This document shows positions 42,091 through 51,084 of a stretch of 64,000 nt of DNA, one piece after another. Source of the stretch: Clostridiaceae bacterium (GTDB taxonomy: Bacteria > Bacillota > Clostridia > Oscillospirales > Acutalibacteraceae); NCBI GenBank assembly GCA_016285645.1, contig JAEERC010000064.1, positions 1 to 64,000 on the forward strand, given 5' to 3'. A program made the translations under genes and the position numbers. Each line of letters begins with the position of its first letter. Position 1 is the stretch's first letter. Below the pieces are notes generated by a model. It was given only the letters and a program-made list of their open reading frames with translations. It was not told where the DNA came from and made no database searches.

Positions 42091-43026
42091 ATGTCAGAAC
42101 TCAAAAAAAGCGCGGCGGAGCTTATAGGTGAAACTCCCGTGCTCGAAATATCACGCTACTCAAAGGCGGCAGGCGCTCAGAACGCGACTCTCATCGCAAA
42201 ACTCGAATACCTCAATCCCGCGGGCTCGGTAAAGGACAGAATCGCCCTTTCAATGATAGAGGACGCCGAGGCGAAGGGAATACTCAAGCCCGGCTCAACA
42301 ATAATCGAGCCCACCAGCGGCAACACCGGCATAGGCCTCGCTTCCGTGGCGGCCGCGAAGGGCTACAAGGTTCTTCTCACAATGCCCGAAACAATGAGCG
42401 TTGAAAGACGCAATCTTTTAAAGGCGTACGGCGCTGAGATTGTTCTCACCGACGGCGCGAAGGGCATGAAGGGAGCTATAGAAAAAGCGGATGAACTCAA
42501 CAAAGAGATTGAAAATTCCGTTATTCTCGGTCAGTTCATAAACCCCGCTAACCCCGCCGTTCATTTCAGAACCACGGGCCCCGAAATCTACCGTCAGCTT
42601 GACGGCAAGGTGGATATCTTCGTCGCGGGCGTCGGCACGGGCGGCACGGTCACGGGCACGGGCGAATACCTCAAAAAGCAGAATCCCGATGTCAAAATAG
42701 TCGCGGTTGAGCCGGCGACCAGCCCCGTTCTTTCAAAGGGCACTCCCGGCGCCCACAAGATTCAGGGCATCGGCGCGGGCTTCGTTCCCGATGTGCTCAA
42801 CACAGCCGTTTACGATGAGGTAATCGCGATTGAAAACGACGACGCTTTCGAAGAGGGCAAACGCTTCGCGGTCTCCGAGGGAATACTTGTGGGCATCTCC
42901 TCGGGCGCGGCTCTCAAGGCGGGAGTCATACTCGCGAACAGACCCGAAAACGCGGGCAAAAACATAGTGGTTCTTCTCCCCGACTCGGGCGACAGATACC
43001 TCTCAACACCGCTTTTCGCGAACTGA
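42091..43026 (+). CDS. cysK: Cysteine synthase A (O-acetylserine sulfhydrylase)
   Basis: A 311-residue PLP enzyme making cysteine from O-acetylserine and sulfide. The PLP lysine is in [15 protein letters not shown], the substrate loop is [12 protein letters not shown], the phosphate-binding glycine loop [15 protein letters not shown], and the C-terminal SGAALKAG and [12 protein letters not shown] are typical of CysK. The start at 42091 follows aaaggag by 8 bases; the track start at 42052 lacks one. It is preceded by a Cys-codon leader peptide and faces a convergent Rrf2-family regulator, which in other Firmicutes (CymR) controls cysteine genes and binds CysK itself. Confidence 0.96.
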   Translation: MSELKKSAAELIGETPVLEISRYSKAAGAQNATLIAKLEYLNPAGSVKDRIALSMIEDAEAKGILKPGSTIIEPTSGNTGIGLASVAAAKGYKVLLTMPETMSVERRNLLKAYGAEIVLTDGAKGMKGAIEKADELNKEIENSVILGQFINPANPAVHFRTTGPEIYRQLDGKVDIFVAGVGTGGTVTGTGEYLKKQNPDVKIVAVEPATSPVLSKGTPGAHKIQGIGAGFVPDVLNTAVYDEVIAIENDDAFEEGKRFAVSEGILVGISSGAALKAGVILANRPENAGKNIVVLLPDSGDRYLSTPLFAN

Positions 43027-43036
43027 AAAAACAAAG

Positions 43037-43068
43037 AAAAAACCGCAGGTTTCAGCCTGCGGTTTTTA
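43037..43068. terminator. Bidirectional terminator between cysK and rrf2-type gene
   Basis: aaaaACCGCAGG-tttcag-CCTGCGGTttttatttt: A run before, T run after, so it ends transcription from both sides. Confidence 0.95.
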
Positions 43069-43072
43069 TTTT

Positions 43073-43504
43073 TCATATATAATATTCGTACGATTCGGGG
43101 GCGTTGTCGAGGATTGACTGCAGGGTAATCGAGTCCAGATACTCGGAAACGACCTTGTAAAGCCCCTGATAAATCGGCAGCGTCATACATTCCGCGGCGC
43201 GCTCGCACTTGACCGTTCCGCTCTCCATACAGCTCACCGGGGCAAGGGAGCCCTCGGCGCTCAGCAGAATATCCTTTACCGTTATTTCGGATGGCTCCTT
43301 AGCGAGGGCGTAGCCGCCCGCCTGACCCTTTGCCGAAACAATCAGTTCGCTCCTTGTGAGAAACGGGGTTATCTGCTCAAGATATTTTTTTGAAATATCC
43401 TGCCGTTTGGCTATGTCATTGAGCGTAATATAGCCGTCGCTTCTGTGCTGGGCAAGGTCAATCATCATTCTCAGCGAATAGCGTCCGCGCGTTGAAATTT
43501 TCAT
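43073..43504 (-). CDS. Rrf2-family regulator (CymR/IscR-like)
   Basis: A 143-residue protein. The N-terminal winged helix starts MKISTRGRYSLRMMIDLAQH, with recognition-helix region RQDISKKYLEQITPFLTRSELI and wing SAKGQAGGYALAK, all standard for Rrf2 proteins. Three cysteines in the pattern C-x7-C-x5-C (residues about 92-106) sit where IscR-type proteins bind a 2Fe-2S cluster. CymR, the cysteine regulator of Bacillus, belongs to the same family, and the convergent cysK makes a cysteine role likely. Whether this copy senses Fe-S or CysK/O-acetylserine cannot be decided here. Confidence 0.88.
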   Translation of the reverse strand: MKISTRGRYSLRMMIDLAQHRSDGYITLNDIAKRQDISKKYLEQITPFLTRSELIVSAKGQAGGYALAKEPSEITVKDILLSAEGSLAPVSCMESGTVKCERAAECMTLPIYQGLYKVVSEYLDSITLQSILDNAPESYEYYI

Positions 43505-43534
43505 TTTGCGTCACCTCGGTTTTTCTTTAATGCC

Positions 43535-43563
43535 ATTATACTACGGATTTAATAGGTATTCAA
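43535..43563 (-). promoter_or_regulatory. Promoter of the Rrf2-type gene (minus strand)
   Basis: On the minus strand TTGAAT (43563-43558), 17 bases, TATAAT (43540-43535), about 30 bases before the ATG, which has gaggtgac as ribosome binding site. Confidence 0.8.
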
Positions 43564-43630
43564 GAGTTTTGAAACAAACATACGGTAAAAAATGGATTTT
43601 TCGTTTTTATTATATAAAAATAAATAATAA

Positions 43631-43659
43631 TTGACTAAACACATAAAAAATATTAAAAT
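43631..43659 (+). promoter_or_regulatory. Promoter of the substrate-binding lipoprotein gene
   Basis: TTGACT (43631-43636), 17 bases, TAAAAT (43654-43659). It lies 67 bases from the divergent rrf2 promoter, so one operator could control both. Confidence 0.7.
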
Positions 43660-43693
43660 AAATATGTATACTCTTAAAAAGGAGGGTTCCGGT

Positions 43694-44683
43694 TTGAAAA
43701 AAGCTCTTGCGCTTATAATGTGTGTGCTTATGCTGCTTTCACTGTGCTCGTGCGCGGTCAAGCAGACAAACGGCTCGTTTGACCCCGCCGTGCTTTTTGA
43801 GAAGCCGGCGCCCGATATCACCGTAACCGCCCTGAAAAACGGCGCCTCCTGCGCGCTCGCGTATTTCTGCGAAGCCCTCAATGAAAAATACGGCGTGGAG
43901 TTTGCCGCCGATAAAAACACCGCGGGCGAGAGCTTACTGAACGGCAAAACCGAGTTTCTGCTCTGCGGCGTTCCCGAGGCGGCGCGCCTCTATAACGAAA
44001 CGGGCGGGGGAGTGCAGATTCTCTGCGCCTGTGCTTTTGACGGTTTTTATCTTGTTTCAAAAAACGACATTTCATCCGTGAACGATCTCGAGGGTGAAAA
44101 AATCGCCGTAAGCCCCGCGGGCGGTTTTGCCGAAAGCATTACAAAATACATTCTCTCGGCAAACGGTCTGACGGCTGACGGGGATTATGAGTTTTCATAT
44201 TACGCGAGCGAAAAGGATATCGCCGACGCGCTCAATAACGGCAGCGCTCAGACCGCGGTGCTCGCCGAGCCGTATCTTTCTTCGGCACTCGCAGCCGACG
44301 GCGTAACCGTCGCCCTGAACCTCGGAGAGGAGTTTGCCTCGACAAAGGATAACAGGGGCTCAAAAATCATCACGGGCTGCGTTGTTGCGAAAAGAGAATA
44401 TGTGCTCAACAACCCCGATATAATTTCGGATTTTCTTGAGGATATGAAAGCCGCCTGCGAATATATCGCAACAGACTCAAAAGCCCCGCAGGCGCTTGCC
44501 GACAGCGGCTTTTTCGCCGACAGAAGAAGCGCGGAAATCGCGATTCCCCACTGCGGAACAAGCTTTATGCGCGGCTACGATATGAGGGTTCAGGTGAGCA
44601 GAAATGTTGCCGCCGTATATGAAATAAACCCGGAATCCCTTGGCGGCGACCTTCCCGATGACGGTTTCTGCTATCTGCTGTGA
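43694..44683 (+). CDS. ABC-type substrate-binding lipoprotein (SsuA/NMT1-like)
   Basis: A 329-residue lipoprotein. The signal peptide KKALALIMCVLMLLSLCSCA ends in a lipobox (LCSC). The body has the two-lobe binding-protein fold of the nitrate/sulfonate/taurine type: DITVTALKNGASCALAYFCEAL, the VNDLEGEKIAVSPAGG motif, and DALNNGSAQTAVLAEPYLSS. A TTG start at 43694 is chosen because aaaaaggaggg precedes it and the promoter covers the upstream track start. No permease or ATPase gene is beside it. Position next to the cysK/rrf2 pair makes a sulfur-compound ligand plausible, but this is inference. Confidence 0.75.
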   Translation: MKKALALIMCVLMLLSLCSCAVKQTNGSFDPAVLFEKPAPDITVTALKNGASCALAYFCEALNEKYGVEFAADKNTAGESLLNGKTEFLLCGVPEAARLYNETGGGVQILCACAFDGFYLVSKNDISSVNDLEGEKIAVSPAGGFAESITKYILSANGLTADGDYEFSYYASEKDIADALNNGSAQTAVLAEPYLSSALAADGVTVALNLGEEFASTKDNRGSKIITGCVVAKREYVLNNPDIISDFLEDMKAACEYIATDSKAPQALADSGFFADRRSAEIAIPHCGTSFMRGYDMRVQVSRNVAAVYEINPESLGGDLPDDGFCYLL

Positions 44684-44696
44684 GCGGGGTGAAGCG

Positions 44697-45806
44697 ATGA
44701 AAAAAACAGCGGCATTCCTGCTCGCGCTCGCGCTCGCGCTTATGTCCGCCTTTCCCGCTTTCGCGGTCAAACTCGACGGCAAAAAGAAGGACAAGGGCGT
44801 TGACGACGGCTACCTCGACGATTACAGAACAATCCTTTACCAGAGCGGCAACAGCGGCAACAATATCGATTCTGTAACCTGCTACACCCAGGCGGATGAA
44901 ACTACACTCTATGTGCTTTTCAATGTTGTCTATAAAGGTGTCGATCAGCCGGACAACAACACCTTCGGCGTTATAATCTTCGCCGACGGTCAGCGCCTCG
45001 AAGCGGACCTCTCAAACAGAAAATACGACAGTTACGACAAAAACGTTGTTTCATACAGATATTACGCTCTGCGCAGAACCTGCTCCTACAGCATTGAAGC
45101 GGAAATAATCTTCAAAAACGGCATACACGACCCGCAGGAGATTCAGGTGAAATTCGTTGACGGCGACGGCGTGGAATCGGCAATAAGAACGGTCGCCTAC
45201 TCGGGCAAGGTCTATGAGCGGAAATCCGAGGCGGCAACCACAACAAAACCGACTACAACGAAGGCGACAACAACCGCGAAGCCCACAACGACAAAGCAGA
45301 CCACAACCAAAGCGACCACTGCCGCGAAACCCACCACAACGAAGGCGACCACAACAAAACAGACTACGACCAAGCCGGCAAAAACAACAAAACCCGCAAC
45401 AACAAAGAAAACCACGGCTCCCTCAACCTCAGCCGCGCCCACAACAGGGCAGAGCACTCAGCGCCCGGCGCCGACGGTTATTGAGGGAAAAACCGCGGGC
45501 AAGGTCACAGCCACATATGTAGTGACGCGTGAGACACTGAAGGGCGAAACGCAGGAGGAAGTGCATTACGGCGCTTTCGTGCGCGATACCAGCACGGCAA
45601 CTCAGCGGTCGGGGGAGGAACCTGTCCTCTCAACAACCGTAAAAGCGGTGACCACCGACGAATACACCACGGCTGCCCGCGCAGGTTCAAACAAGAAAAC
45701 CAAGCGCATAGCCATAGCCGTTGTGTGCGCGCTTGCCACGGGCGGCGCCTGCGCCGGAGGATTCATAGCCGGCAGACGGAAGGATCCGAAAGAAGAACAA
45801 AAATAA
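44697..45806 (+). CDS. Secreted Thr/Lys-repeat surface protein
   Basis: A 369-residue protein: signal peptide (KKTAAFLLALALALMSAFPAFA), a beta-rich domain of about 150 residues with no recognised family (DGYLDDYRTILYQSG ... YVLFNVVYKG), then about 85 residues of TTTK, TTAK and PTTT repeats, another short segment and a C-terminal helix (IAIAVVCALATGGACAGGFIA) with a basic-acidic tail. The start at 44697 follows ggggtgaag, 13 bases after the lipoprotein gene, so it is in the same operon. The repeats are encoded by acaaca/accaca runs that could vary by slippage. Probably a wall-spanning stalk with an external domain. Confidence 0.75.
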   Translation: MKKTAAFLLALALALMSAFPAFAVKLDGKKKDKGVDDGYLDDYRTILYQSGNSGNNIDSVTCYTQADETTLYVLFNVVYKGVDQPDNNTFGVIIFADGQRLEADLSNRKYDSYDKNVVSYRYYALRRTCSYSIEAEIIFKNGIHDPQEIQVKFVDGDGVESAIRTVAYSGKVYERKSEAATTTKPTTTKATTTAKPTTTKQTTTKATTAAKPTTTKATTTKQTTTKPAKTTKPATTKKTTAPSTSAAPTTGQSTQRPAPTVIEGKTAGKVTATYVVTRETLKGETQEEVHYGAFVRDTSTATQRSGEEPVLSTTVKAVTTDEYTTAARAGSNKKTKRIAIAVVCALATGGACAGGFIAGRRKDPKEEQK

Positions 45807-45834
45807 GCAAACTGTATCCGGAAGGAGAAAAAAT

Positions 45835-47370
45835 ATGAAACGTTCATTTGCAGCAAAATTACTCGGAATCGTGCTCGCCTTTGCCGTTGTTATTGTGCCC
45901 ATCCTCGGCACATTCGGCTACGCGAGAGAGACGGGCTACGAGATGGACTGCCCCAATATCTACATTCACGGCTTTATGGGCACGGATCTCTATGTGGACC
46001 CCGAGAATCCCGACCTCGGCAAGGTATGGCCGCCCGCCACAGACGATATTCTGGCGGCTGTCAAGGCAATACTGCCCGACCTCGGCAAACTGATTCTCAC
46101 CCACGACTGGCAGGCGTTCTCCGACGCGGCGATGCCTTATGTCTATGACCTTATGTCGCCCGCCTTCCTCAATCCCGACGCCACCGTCGCGGACAATTCG
46201 GGACCCAAAAGGAAGATTCCGCCCGCCTCGTCAATCAACAGCAAATCAAAGCTTGATTTCAGCTATGACTGGCGTCTTGACCCGATAGAGGTTGCGGATG
46301 AACTCAATGAATTCATAGATTATGTTATAGAAAGTTCGGGCTGTGACAAGGTTACAATCGAGTGCCACTCCTTCGGCGGCGTTATAGCGAACACCTACGC
46401 CACCCTCTACGGCAACGAAAAAATAAAGAGCATCTGCTACAACACAACAGCCATTTACGGCGAGACCTACACGGGCGAGCTGCTCACCGGTCAGATAAGA
46501 GTCAGCACCGACTCGCTCACGGAATACCTCAAAATGGCGGTTGACAAAAACGAATACAGAGAACTTATCAAGGGTATTTTCGATCTCCTCGACGCAGCCG
46601 GTCTCACGGACGCGGTTGTGGCTCTCGGCAACAAGCTGATTGAAAACCTCGCGGTGGATGCCAGCAGAGAGGTTCTCGCTCCCATGTTCGGCGGCTGGCC
46701 GAGCATCTGGGCAATGACCGAGGACGGCGACATCGACGCCGCCATGGACTATGTTTTCAACACCGTCTATAAGGACAGCGATGTTGACCGCTCCGCTCTC
46801 ATAGCGAAAATCGAGGATTACAACACCCGCATAAGACCTTACAAAGAGCAGACTCTGCGCGCGATGAACGAAAACGCGGGCGTATATGTAATTGCCCGTT
46901 ACGGCTACTCGGGGCTTTTCCTGACTCCCTCGTGGACGAGCGTTACGGACGGCGTTGTTGACACCAAGAACTCCTCCTTCGGCGCCACCGTAGCCCCCTA
47001 CGGCGAGACGCTTTCAGAGGATTATCTCGCGAAGGCGGACGCGAAATACATCTCACCCGACAAAACCGTTGACGCCTCAACCTGTCTGTTCCCCGATCAG
47101 ACCTGGATAATCAGGCGCTATCCCCACGCGGACAACTGCGGCAGCGTAACGGAGATGGTGTTCAATCTTCTCTACTCCGAGGAGCAGGCGACCGTGAACA
47201 CCTTTGAGGCGTATCCGCAGTTCCTCTACTATGACCTTGACACCGACAGCGTCTGTCCCGACACCCTTCAGGATGCCGAGCGCTTCACCTTCACGGGCAG
47301 GCTCAAGCTCATAATGCAGGATATTTTCAAGCTTATAAAAATGCTTTTCGGCAAAATCTTCAACAGATAA
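45835..47370 (+). CDS. Secreted LCAT-like lipase/acyltransferase
   Basis: A 511-residue alpha/beta hydrolase with an N-terminal signal helix (LLGIVLAFAVVIVPILGTFGYA). The oxyanion region is IYIHGFMGTDLY, and SYDWRLDPIEVADELNEFI and VTIECHSFGGVIANTYA follow; the nucleophile elbow reads CHSFGG, where the first Gly of GxSxG is Cys. Likely Asp and His are in later blocks (DTKNSSFG, PHADNC). This resembles lecithin:cholesterol acyltransferase-type lipases. The ribosome binding site is ggaaggag. It lies in a run of exported-protein genes just before glnA. Confidence 0.8.
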   Translation: MKRSFAAKLLGIVLAFAVVIVPILGTFGYARETGYEMDCPNIYIHGFMGTDLYVDPENPDLGKVWPPATDDILAAVKAILPDLGKLILTHDWQAFSDAAMPYVYDLMSPAFLNPDATVADNSGPKRKIPPASSINSKSKLDFSYDWRLDPIEVADELNEFIDYVIESSGCDKVTIECHSFGGVIANTYATLYGNEKIKSICYNTTAIYGETYTGELLTGQIRVSTDSLTEYLKMAVDKNEYRELIKGIFDLLDAAGLTDAVVALGNKLIENLAVDASREVLAPMFGGWPSIWAMTEDGDIDAAMDYVFNTVYKDSDVDRSALIAKIEDYNTRIRPYKEQTLRAMNENAGVYVIARYGYSGLFLTPSWTSVTDGVVDTKNSSFGATVAPYGETLSEDYLAKADAKYISPDKTVDASTCLFPDQTWIIRRYPHADNCGSVTEMVFNLLYSEEQATVNTFEAYPQFLYYDLDTDSVCPDTLQDAERFTFTGRLKLIMQDIFKLIKMLFGKIFNR

Positions 47371-47390
47371 TCGGGAGGTAATGTAATAAA

Positions 47391-48728
47391 ATGAGTTCTT
47401 TCACAAAAGACGATATTCTGAAAATGGCGGACGAAAACAATGTAAGCATCATCCGCCTGCAGTTCACCGATATCCTCGGCGCGGTCAAGAACGTTGCCAT
47501 AACGAGGAGCCAGCTTGAGAAGGCGCTTGACAACAAGTGCATGTTCGACGGCTCGTCAATCGAGGGCTTTGTGCGCATTGAGGAGTCCGATATGTATCTC
47601 TACCCCGATTATTCCACCTTCACGGTTCTGCCCTGGCACGCGGACAAGGGCAACGGCAGAATCGCCCGCATAATCTGCGATGTTTACGGCTGCGACGGCA
47701 AGCCCTTCAGCGGCGACCCGCGCTATGTTCTCAAAAGAGCGGTTGCAGAGGCGGAGAAGATGGGCTATGTTTTCAATGTCGGTTCGGAATGCGAGTTTTT
47801 CCTGTTCAACCTTGATGAAAAGGGCAGACCCACTCTGGACACGGACGACCACGGCGGATATTTCGACCTCGGCCACCCCGACGAGGGCGAGGCGTGCCGC
47901 AGGGATATAGTCCACAATCTTGTGGCCATGGGCTTTGAGATTGAGGCGTCGCACCACGAATGCGCCCCCGCGCAGCACGAAATCGACTTCAAATATTCCG
48001 AGGCGCTCAGGGCAGCCGACGATGTTGTTACCTTCAAATATGTTGTAAAGAGCATTTCGCACCGCCACGGTCTTCACGCTACATTTATGCCCAAGCCCCT
48101 CTACGGCGTAGCGGGCAGCGGCATGCACTGCAACATGTCGCTTTTCAGAGACGGCAAAAATGTTTTCTATGACGAGAACGACCCGATAAATCTCAGCAAA
48201 GAGGCGTACAGCTTCATTGCCGGCATTATGAAATACATAAAGCCGATGACGGCAGTTCTCAACCCGCTTGTAAACTCCTACAAGCGCCTTGTGGCCGGTT
48301 ATGAGGCGCCCGTTTATATCGCGTGGTCCGCCAAAAACCGCAGCCCGCTTATCCGTGTTCCCTCCGCGAGAGGCAGCAGCACGAGAATTGAGCTGAGAAG
48401 CGCCGACCCCGCCTGCAACCCCTACCTCGAAATGGCGGTCTGCCTTATGGCGGGTCTTGAGGGCATCAAGCAGAACCTTGCCTGCCCGCCCTCAACGGAT
48501 TACAACATTTTCGATATGACCGATGAGGAGATAGCGAAGGCGGGTATCGAAATGCTCCCCTCGTCGCTCGAGGAGGCGACAGCCGAGTTTGAGGGCAACG
48601 AGTTTATAAAAGCCGTTCTCGGCGATCACGTCTATACCAAATATCTCGAAGCGAAAAAAGAGGAATGGCTCGCCTACCGCCGCCGTATATCGCAGTGGGA
48701 AATCGACCGTTACCTCGCGGTTTATTGA
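47391..48728 (+). CDS. glnA: Glutamine synthetase, type I
   Basis: A 445-residue enzyme making glutamine from glutamate, ammonia and ATP. It has the N-terminal [17 protein letters not shown] and [26 protein letters not shown] metal site, [27 protein letters not shown] and [12 protein letters not shown]. The length and lack of the ~25-residue insertion and adenylylation loop fit the GlnA form of Firmicutes. The ribosome binding site is cgggaggta. It starts 20 bases after the lipase gene. No GlnR gene is in view. Confidence 0.97.
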   Translation: MSSFTKDDILKMADENNVSIIRLQFTDILGAVKNVAITRSQLEKALDNKCMFDGSSIEGFVRIEESDMYLYPDYSTFTVLPWHADKGNGRIARIICDVYGCDGKPFSGDPRYVLKRAVAEAEKMGYVFNVGSECEFFLFNLDEKGRPTLDTDDHGGYFDLGHPDEGEACRRDIVHNLVAMGFEIEASHHECAPAQHEIDFKYSEALRAADDVVTFKYVVKSISHRHGLHATFMPKPLYGVAGSGMHCNMSLFRDGKNVFYDENDPINLSKEAYSFIAGIMKYIKPMTAVLNPLVNSYKRLVAGYEAPVYIAWSAKNRSPLIRVPSARGSSTRIELRSADPACNPYLEMAVCLMAGLEGIKQNLACPPSTDYNIFDMTDEEIAKAGIEMLPSSLEEATAEFEGNEFIKAVLGDHVYTKYLEAKKEEWLAYRRRISQWEIDRYLAVY

Positions 48729-48766
48729 GTATTATATAAATATTTTATAATATTATAAAAAAATAC

Positions 48767-48795
48767 TTGATTTCACAAAAAAAATGTGATATTAT
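48767..48795 (+). promoter_or_regulatory. Promoter of the translation operon
   Basis: TTGATT (48767-48772), 17 bases, TATTAT (48790-48795), upstream of rimP. Confidence 0.7.
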
Positions 48796-48820
48796 AACCG
48801 ACAGTAAGATAAGTATTGAC

Positions 48821-48852
48821 AAAAGAGTGGGTTGTTCCCGCTCTTTTGTTTA
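48821..48852 (+). terminator. Attenuator-like hairpin in the rimP leader
   Basis: AAAAGAGTGGG / CCCGCTCTTTT, 11 bp including one G-T pair, loop ttgtt, followed by tgttt. It lies between the promoter and the rimP ribosome binding site. A similar 'gagtggg...cccgctc' hairpin precedes rimP in many Firmicutes; it may be a partial terminator linked to NusA feedback (inference). Confidence 0.6.
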
Positions 48853-48871
48853 TGTAGAAGGAGGAACGGAA

Positions 48872-49351
48872 ATGTCCGGTAAAGGCAAGGGCGGCAACAC
48901 GGTTGAAACCGTCCGGCAGATAGCCGAGCCGATAGCCGAGTCACTCGGTCTCGAGCTCTGGGATGTGCGCTTCGTCAAGGAGGGCGTGTCGTGGTATCTG
49001 CGTATTTTCATTGACAAGGAGGGCGGCGTCGGCATAGAGGACTGCGAGAATATGTCACGCGCCATTGACGCTCCGCTCGACGAGGCGGACCCGATTGAGC
49101 AGAGCTACTGCCTTGAGGTGTCATCGCCCGGTCTTGAGCGCGAGCTTGTAAGGGACGCCCATTTTGAAAAATACAGGGGCGAAAAAATCAAGGTCAGATT
49201 CATCCGTCCGCAGAACGGCAAACGCGAGTACGGCGGAATACTTGAGGATTACGACGGCAGAAACATCACCCTGCGCCTCGAAAACGGCGAGGGGCTGTGC
49301 TTTGAGAAAAAAGAGGCGAGTTACATAAAACTCGACGATTTCGATATTTAA
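48872..49351 (+). CDS. rimP: Ribosome maturation factor RimP
   Basis: A 159-residue protein starting MSGKGKGG after gaaggagga; the track start at 48767 lies on the promoter. Typical blocks: ESLGLELWDVRFVKEG, WYLRIFIDKEGGVGIEDCENMSRAID, and YCLEVSSPGLERELVRDAHFEKY. It assists late 30S subunit assembly. First gene of the conserved rimP-nusA-ylxR-ylxQ-infB-rbfA operon. Confidence 0.95.
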   Translation: MSGKGKGGNTVETVRQIAEPIAESLGLELWDVRFVKEGVSWYLRIFIDKEGGVGIEDCENMSRAIDAPLDEADPIEQSYCLEVSSPGLERELVRDAHFEKYRGEKIKVRFIRPQNGKREYGGILEDYDGRNITLRLENGEGLCFEKKEASYIKLDDFDI

Positions 49352-49374
49352 AAAGAAAGGAACAAAACGGAAAA

Positions 49375-50445
49375 ATGGATAACAAGGAATTTTTTGCGGC
49401 ATTGAGAATGCTCGCCAAGGAAAAGAAACTCTCGCTTGAAAACCTCTGCGAAGGTATAGAGAGAGCCATAGTAACGGCAGTAAAAAGAGACTTCAACGGC
49501 AAGGATATAGTTTTCTGCGAAATAAACCCCGAAGAGGATAAAATCAGGGTTTTCGTTCGCAAGAATGTAGTTAACGAAATCGACGACCCCGACGAGGATA
49601 TCACCGTTGACGAGGCAAAGCGCTACAAGCCGACAGCCCTGCCCGGCGACATAATCGAGATTGACCTCGACACAAGGGAGGTCAGCCGTATAGCCGCCGA
49701 AAAAGGCAAGCACGTTCTGCGCCAGGGCATAAGAGAGGCGGAGCACGGTCAGATGAGAGAGGAGTTCCAGTCAAGGAACCAGGAAATCGTTACCGTCAAG
49801 GTTTCAAAGATAGACCCCGAAACTCTCGACGCCTATGTCGAAATCGGCAAAATCGAGGAGCGCCTTCTTCGCAGCGAACAACTCCCGAACGACAATTTCA
49901 GGGAGGGCGACCTTATCAAGGTGTTCATCGTCGATGTAAAGGACACTCCCAAGAATATCCCGAGAGCCACGATTTCAAGAACGCACCCCGGCCTTGTAAG
50001 AAGGCTGCTTGAGAGCGAAGTGCCCGAGATTTACGACGGCACGGTCGAAATCAAATCCGTTTCGAGAGAGGCGGGCTCAAGAAGCAAAATCGCGGTTTAT
50101 TCATCGGATGAAAACGTTGACCCCGTCGGCGCCTGCATAGGTCCGAGAGGCACGCGTGTAGGCAAGATAGTTGACCTGCTCAGCGGCGAAAAACTCGACA
50201 TCGTCCGCTACAGCGACAACCTCGCCGAATTCGTGGCGGCGGCTCTCGCCCCCGCCGATGTAATCAGCGTTGATGTTGAAGAGGGCGACGAAAAGATATG
50301 CAGGGTTGTTGTTCCCAACGATCAGCTCTCGCTCGCCATAGGCAACAAGGGTCAGAACGCCCGCCTTGCCGCGAAACTCACGGGCTGCAAAATCGACATA
50401 AACCCCGAGGATGACACCGAGGACGTAATAGACTACGGAATTTAA
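49375..50445 (+). CDS. nusA: Transcription termination/antitermination factor NusA
   Basis: A 356-residue RNA polymerase-binding factor. N-terminal domain (FFAALRMLAKEKKLSLENL), S1 domain (GTVEIKSVSREAGSRSKIAVYS follows it) and two KH domains with DPVGACIGPRGTRVGKI and LAIGNKGQNARLAAKLTGCKIDI. It lacks the C-terminal acidic repeats, as in Firmicutes. The ribosome binding site is aaagaaagg, 23 bases after rimP. Confidence 0.97.
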   Translation: MDNKEFFAALRMLAKEKKLSLENLCEGIERAIVTAVKRDFNGKDIVFCEINPEEDKIRVFVRKNVVNEIDDPDEDITVDEAKRYKPTALPGDIIEIDLDTREVSRIAAEKGKHVLRQGIREAEHGQMREEFQSRNQEIVTVKVSKIDPETLDAYVEIGKIEERLLRSEQLPNDNFREGDLIKVFIVDVKDTPKNIPRATISRTHPGLVRRLLESEVPEIYDGTVEIKSVSREAGSRSKIAVYSSDENVDPVGACIGPRGTRVGKIVDLLSGEKLDIVRYSDNLAEFVAAALAPADVISVDVEEGDEKICRVVVPNDQLSLAIGNKGQNARLAAKLTGCKIDINPEDDTEDVIDYGI

Positions 50446-50480
50446 AGGCGCGTAAAATTTCAGAAAAAGGAGGAATACCT

Positions 50481-50753
50481 ATGCCGGCAAACCGCAGAGT
50501 GCCGCTGAGAAAATGCACCGGCTGCAACGAGATGAAGCCGAAGCAGGAACTTGTAAGGGTGGTAAAAAGCCCCGAAGGCGAGGTCTCGCTCGACCTCACG
50601 GGCAAAAAGCCCGGGCGCGGCGCCTATGTGTGCAGAAACGCCGAATGTCTCGCGAAGGCGAGAAAGGCGAAAAGATTTGAAAAGGCGTTTGCCTGCGCAA
50701 TACCCGACGAGGTATTCGACCGAATGGAAGGGGAGCTTAAAAATGGCGGATAA
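50481..50753 (+). CDS. ylxR: YlxR/RnpM (DUF448) RNA-binding protein
   Basis: A 90-residue protein: RRVPLRKCTGCNEMKPKQELVRVV, then KPGRGAYVCRNAECLAKARKAKRFEKAF, the DUF448 signature with four Cys in two pairs. In Bacillus this family (RnpM) binds RNase P RNA. aaaggagg precedes the start. Its end overlaps the next gene by 11 bases. Confidence 0.95.
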   Translation: MPANRRVPLRKCTGCNEMKPKQELVRVVKSPEGEVSLDLTGKKPGRGAYVCRNAECLAKARKAKRFEKAFACAIPDEVFDRMEGELKNGG

Positions 50754-51084
50754 CCCCGCATTGCTCTCACTTTTGGGAATGTGCCGCAAAGCGAACCGCC
50801 TGGGCTGCGGCCACGACGCCGCGGTGGAGGCGATAAGGCAGGGCAGGGCTTCAATGTGCCTGTTCAGCAGCGATTCGTCTGAAAGACTGAAAGCGGAAAT
50901 TCACAGAGAAATAAAAATGAATAACAGAGAAGTTGCGGTTTATGTGCTCGAAAGCACAATGCAGGAAATCGGGCACGCAACAGGGCTTCGCTCGGCAGTT
51001 CTTTCAATCAACGACGACGGCTTTGCAAAATCCGCAGACAGGTTAGTTAATACGAACGACGGGAGGAAAACGAATGTTAAATAA
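50743..51084 (+). CDS. ylxQ: L7Ae-family ribosomal-like protein YlxQ
   Basis: A 113-residue protein starting [31 protein letters not shown], the L7Ae/L30e/YlxQ kink-turn RNA-binding family pattern, continuing with [17 protein letters not shown]. The start at 50743 overlaps ylxR and has ggaagggga upstream; the longer track ORF is out of context. It overlaps infB by 11 bases. Confidence 0.92.
   Translation: MADNPALLSLLGMCRKANRLGCGHDAAVEAIRQGRASMCLFSSDSSERLKAEIHREIKMNNREVAVYVLESTMQEIGHATGLRSAVLSINDDGFAKSADRLVNTNDGRKTNVK

Noticed and set aside
45212-45457. Val/Phe-rich minus-strand ORF
   Set aside because: Antisense of Thr/Lys repeats; a by-product of low-complexity codons.
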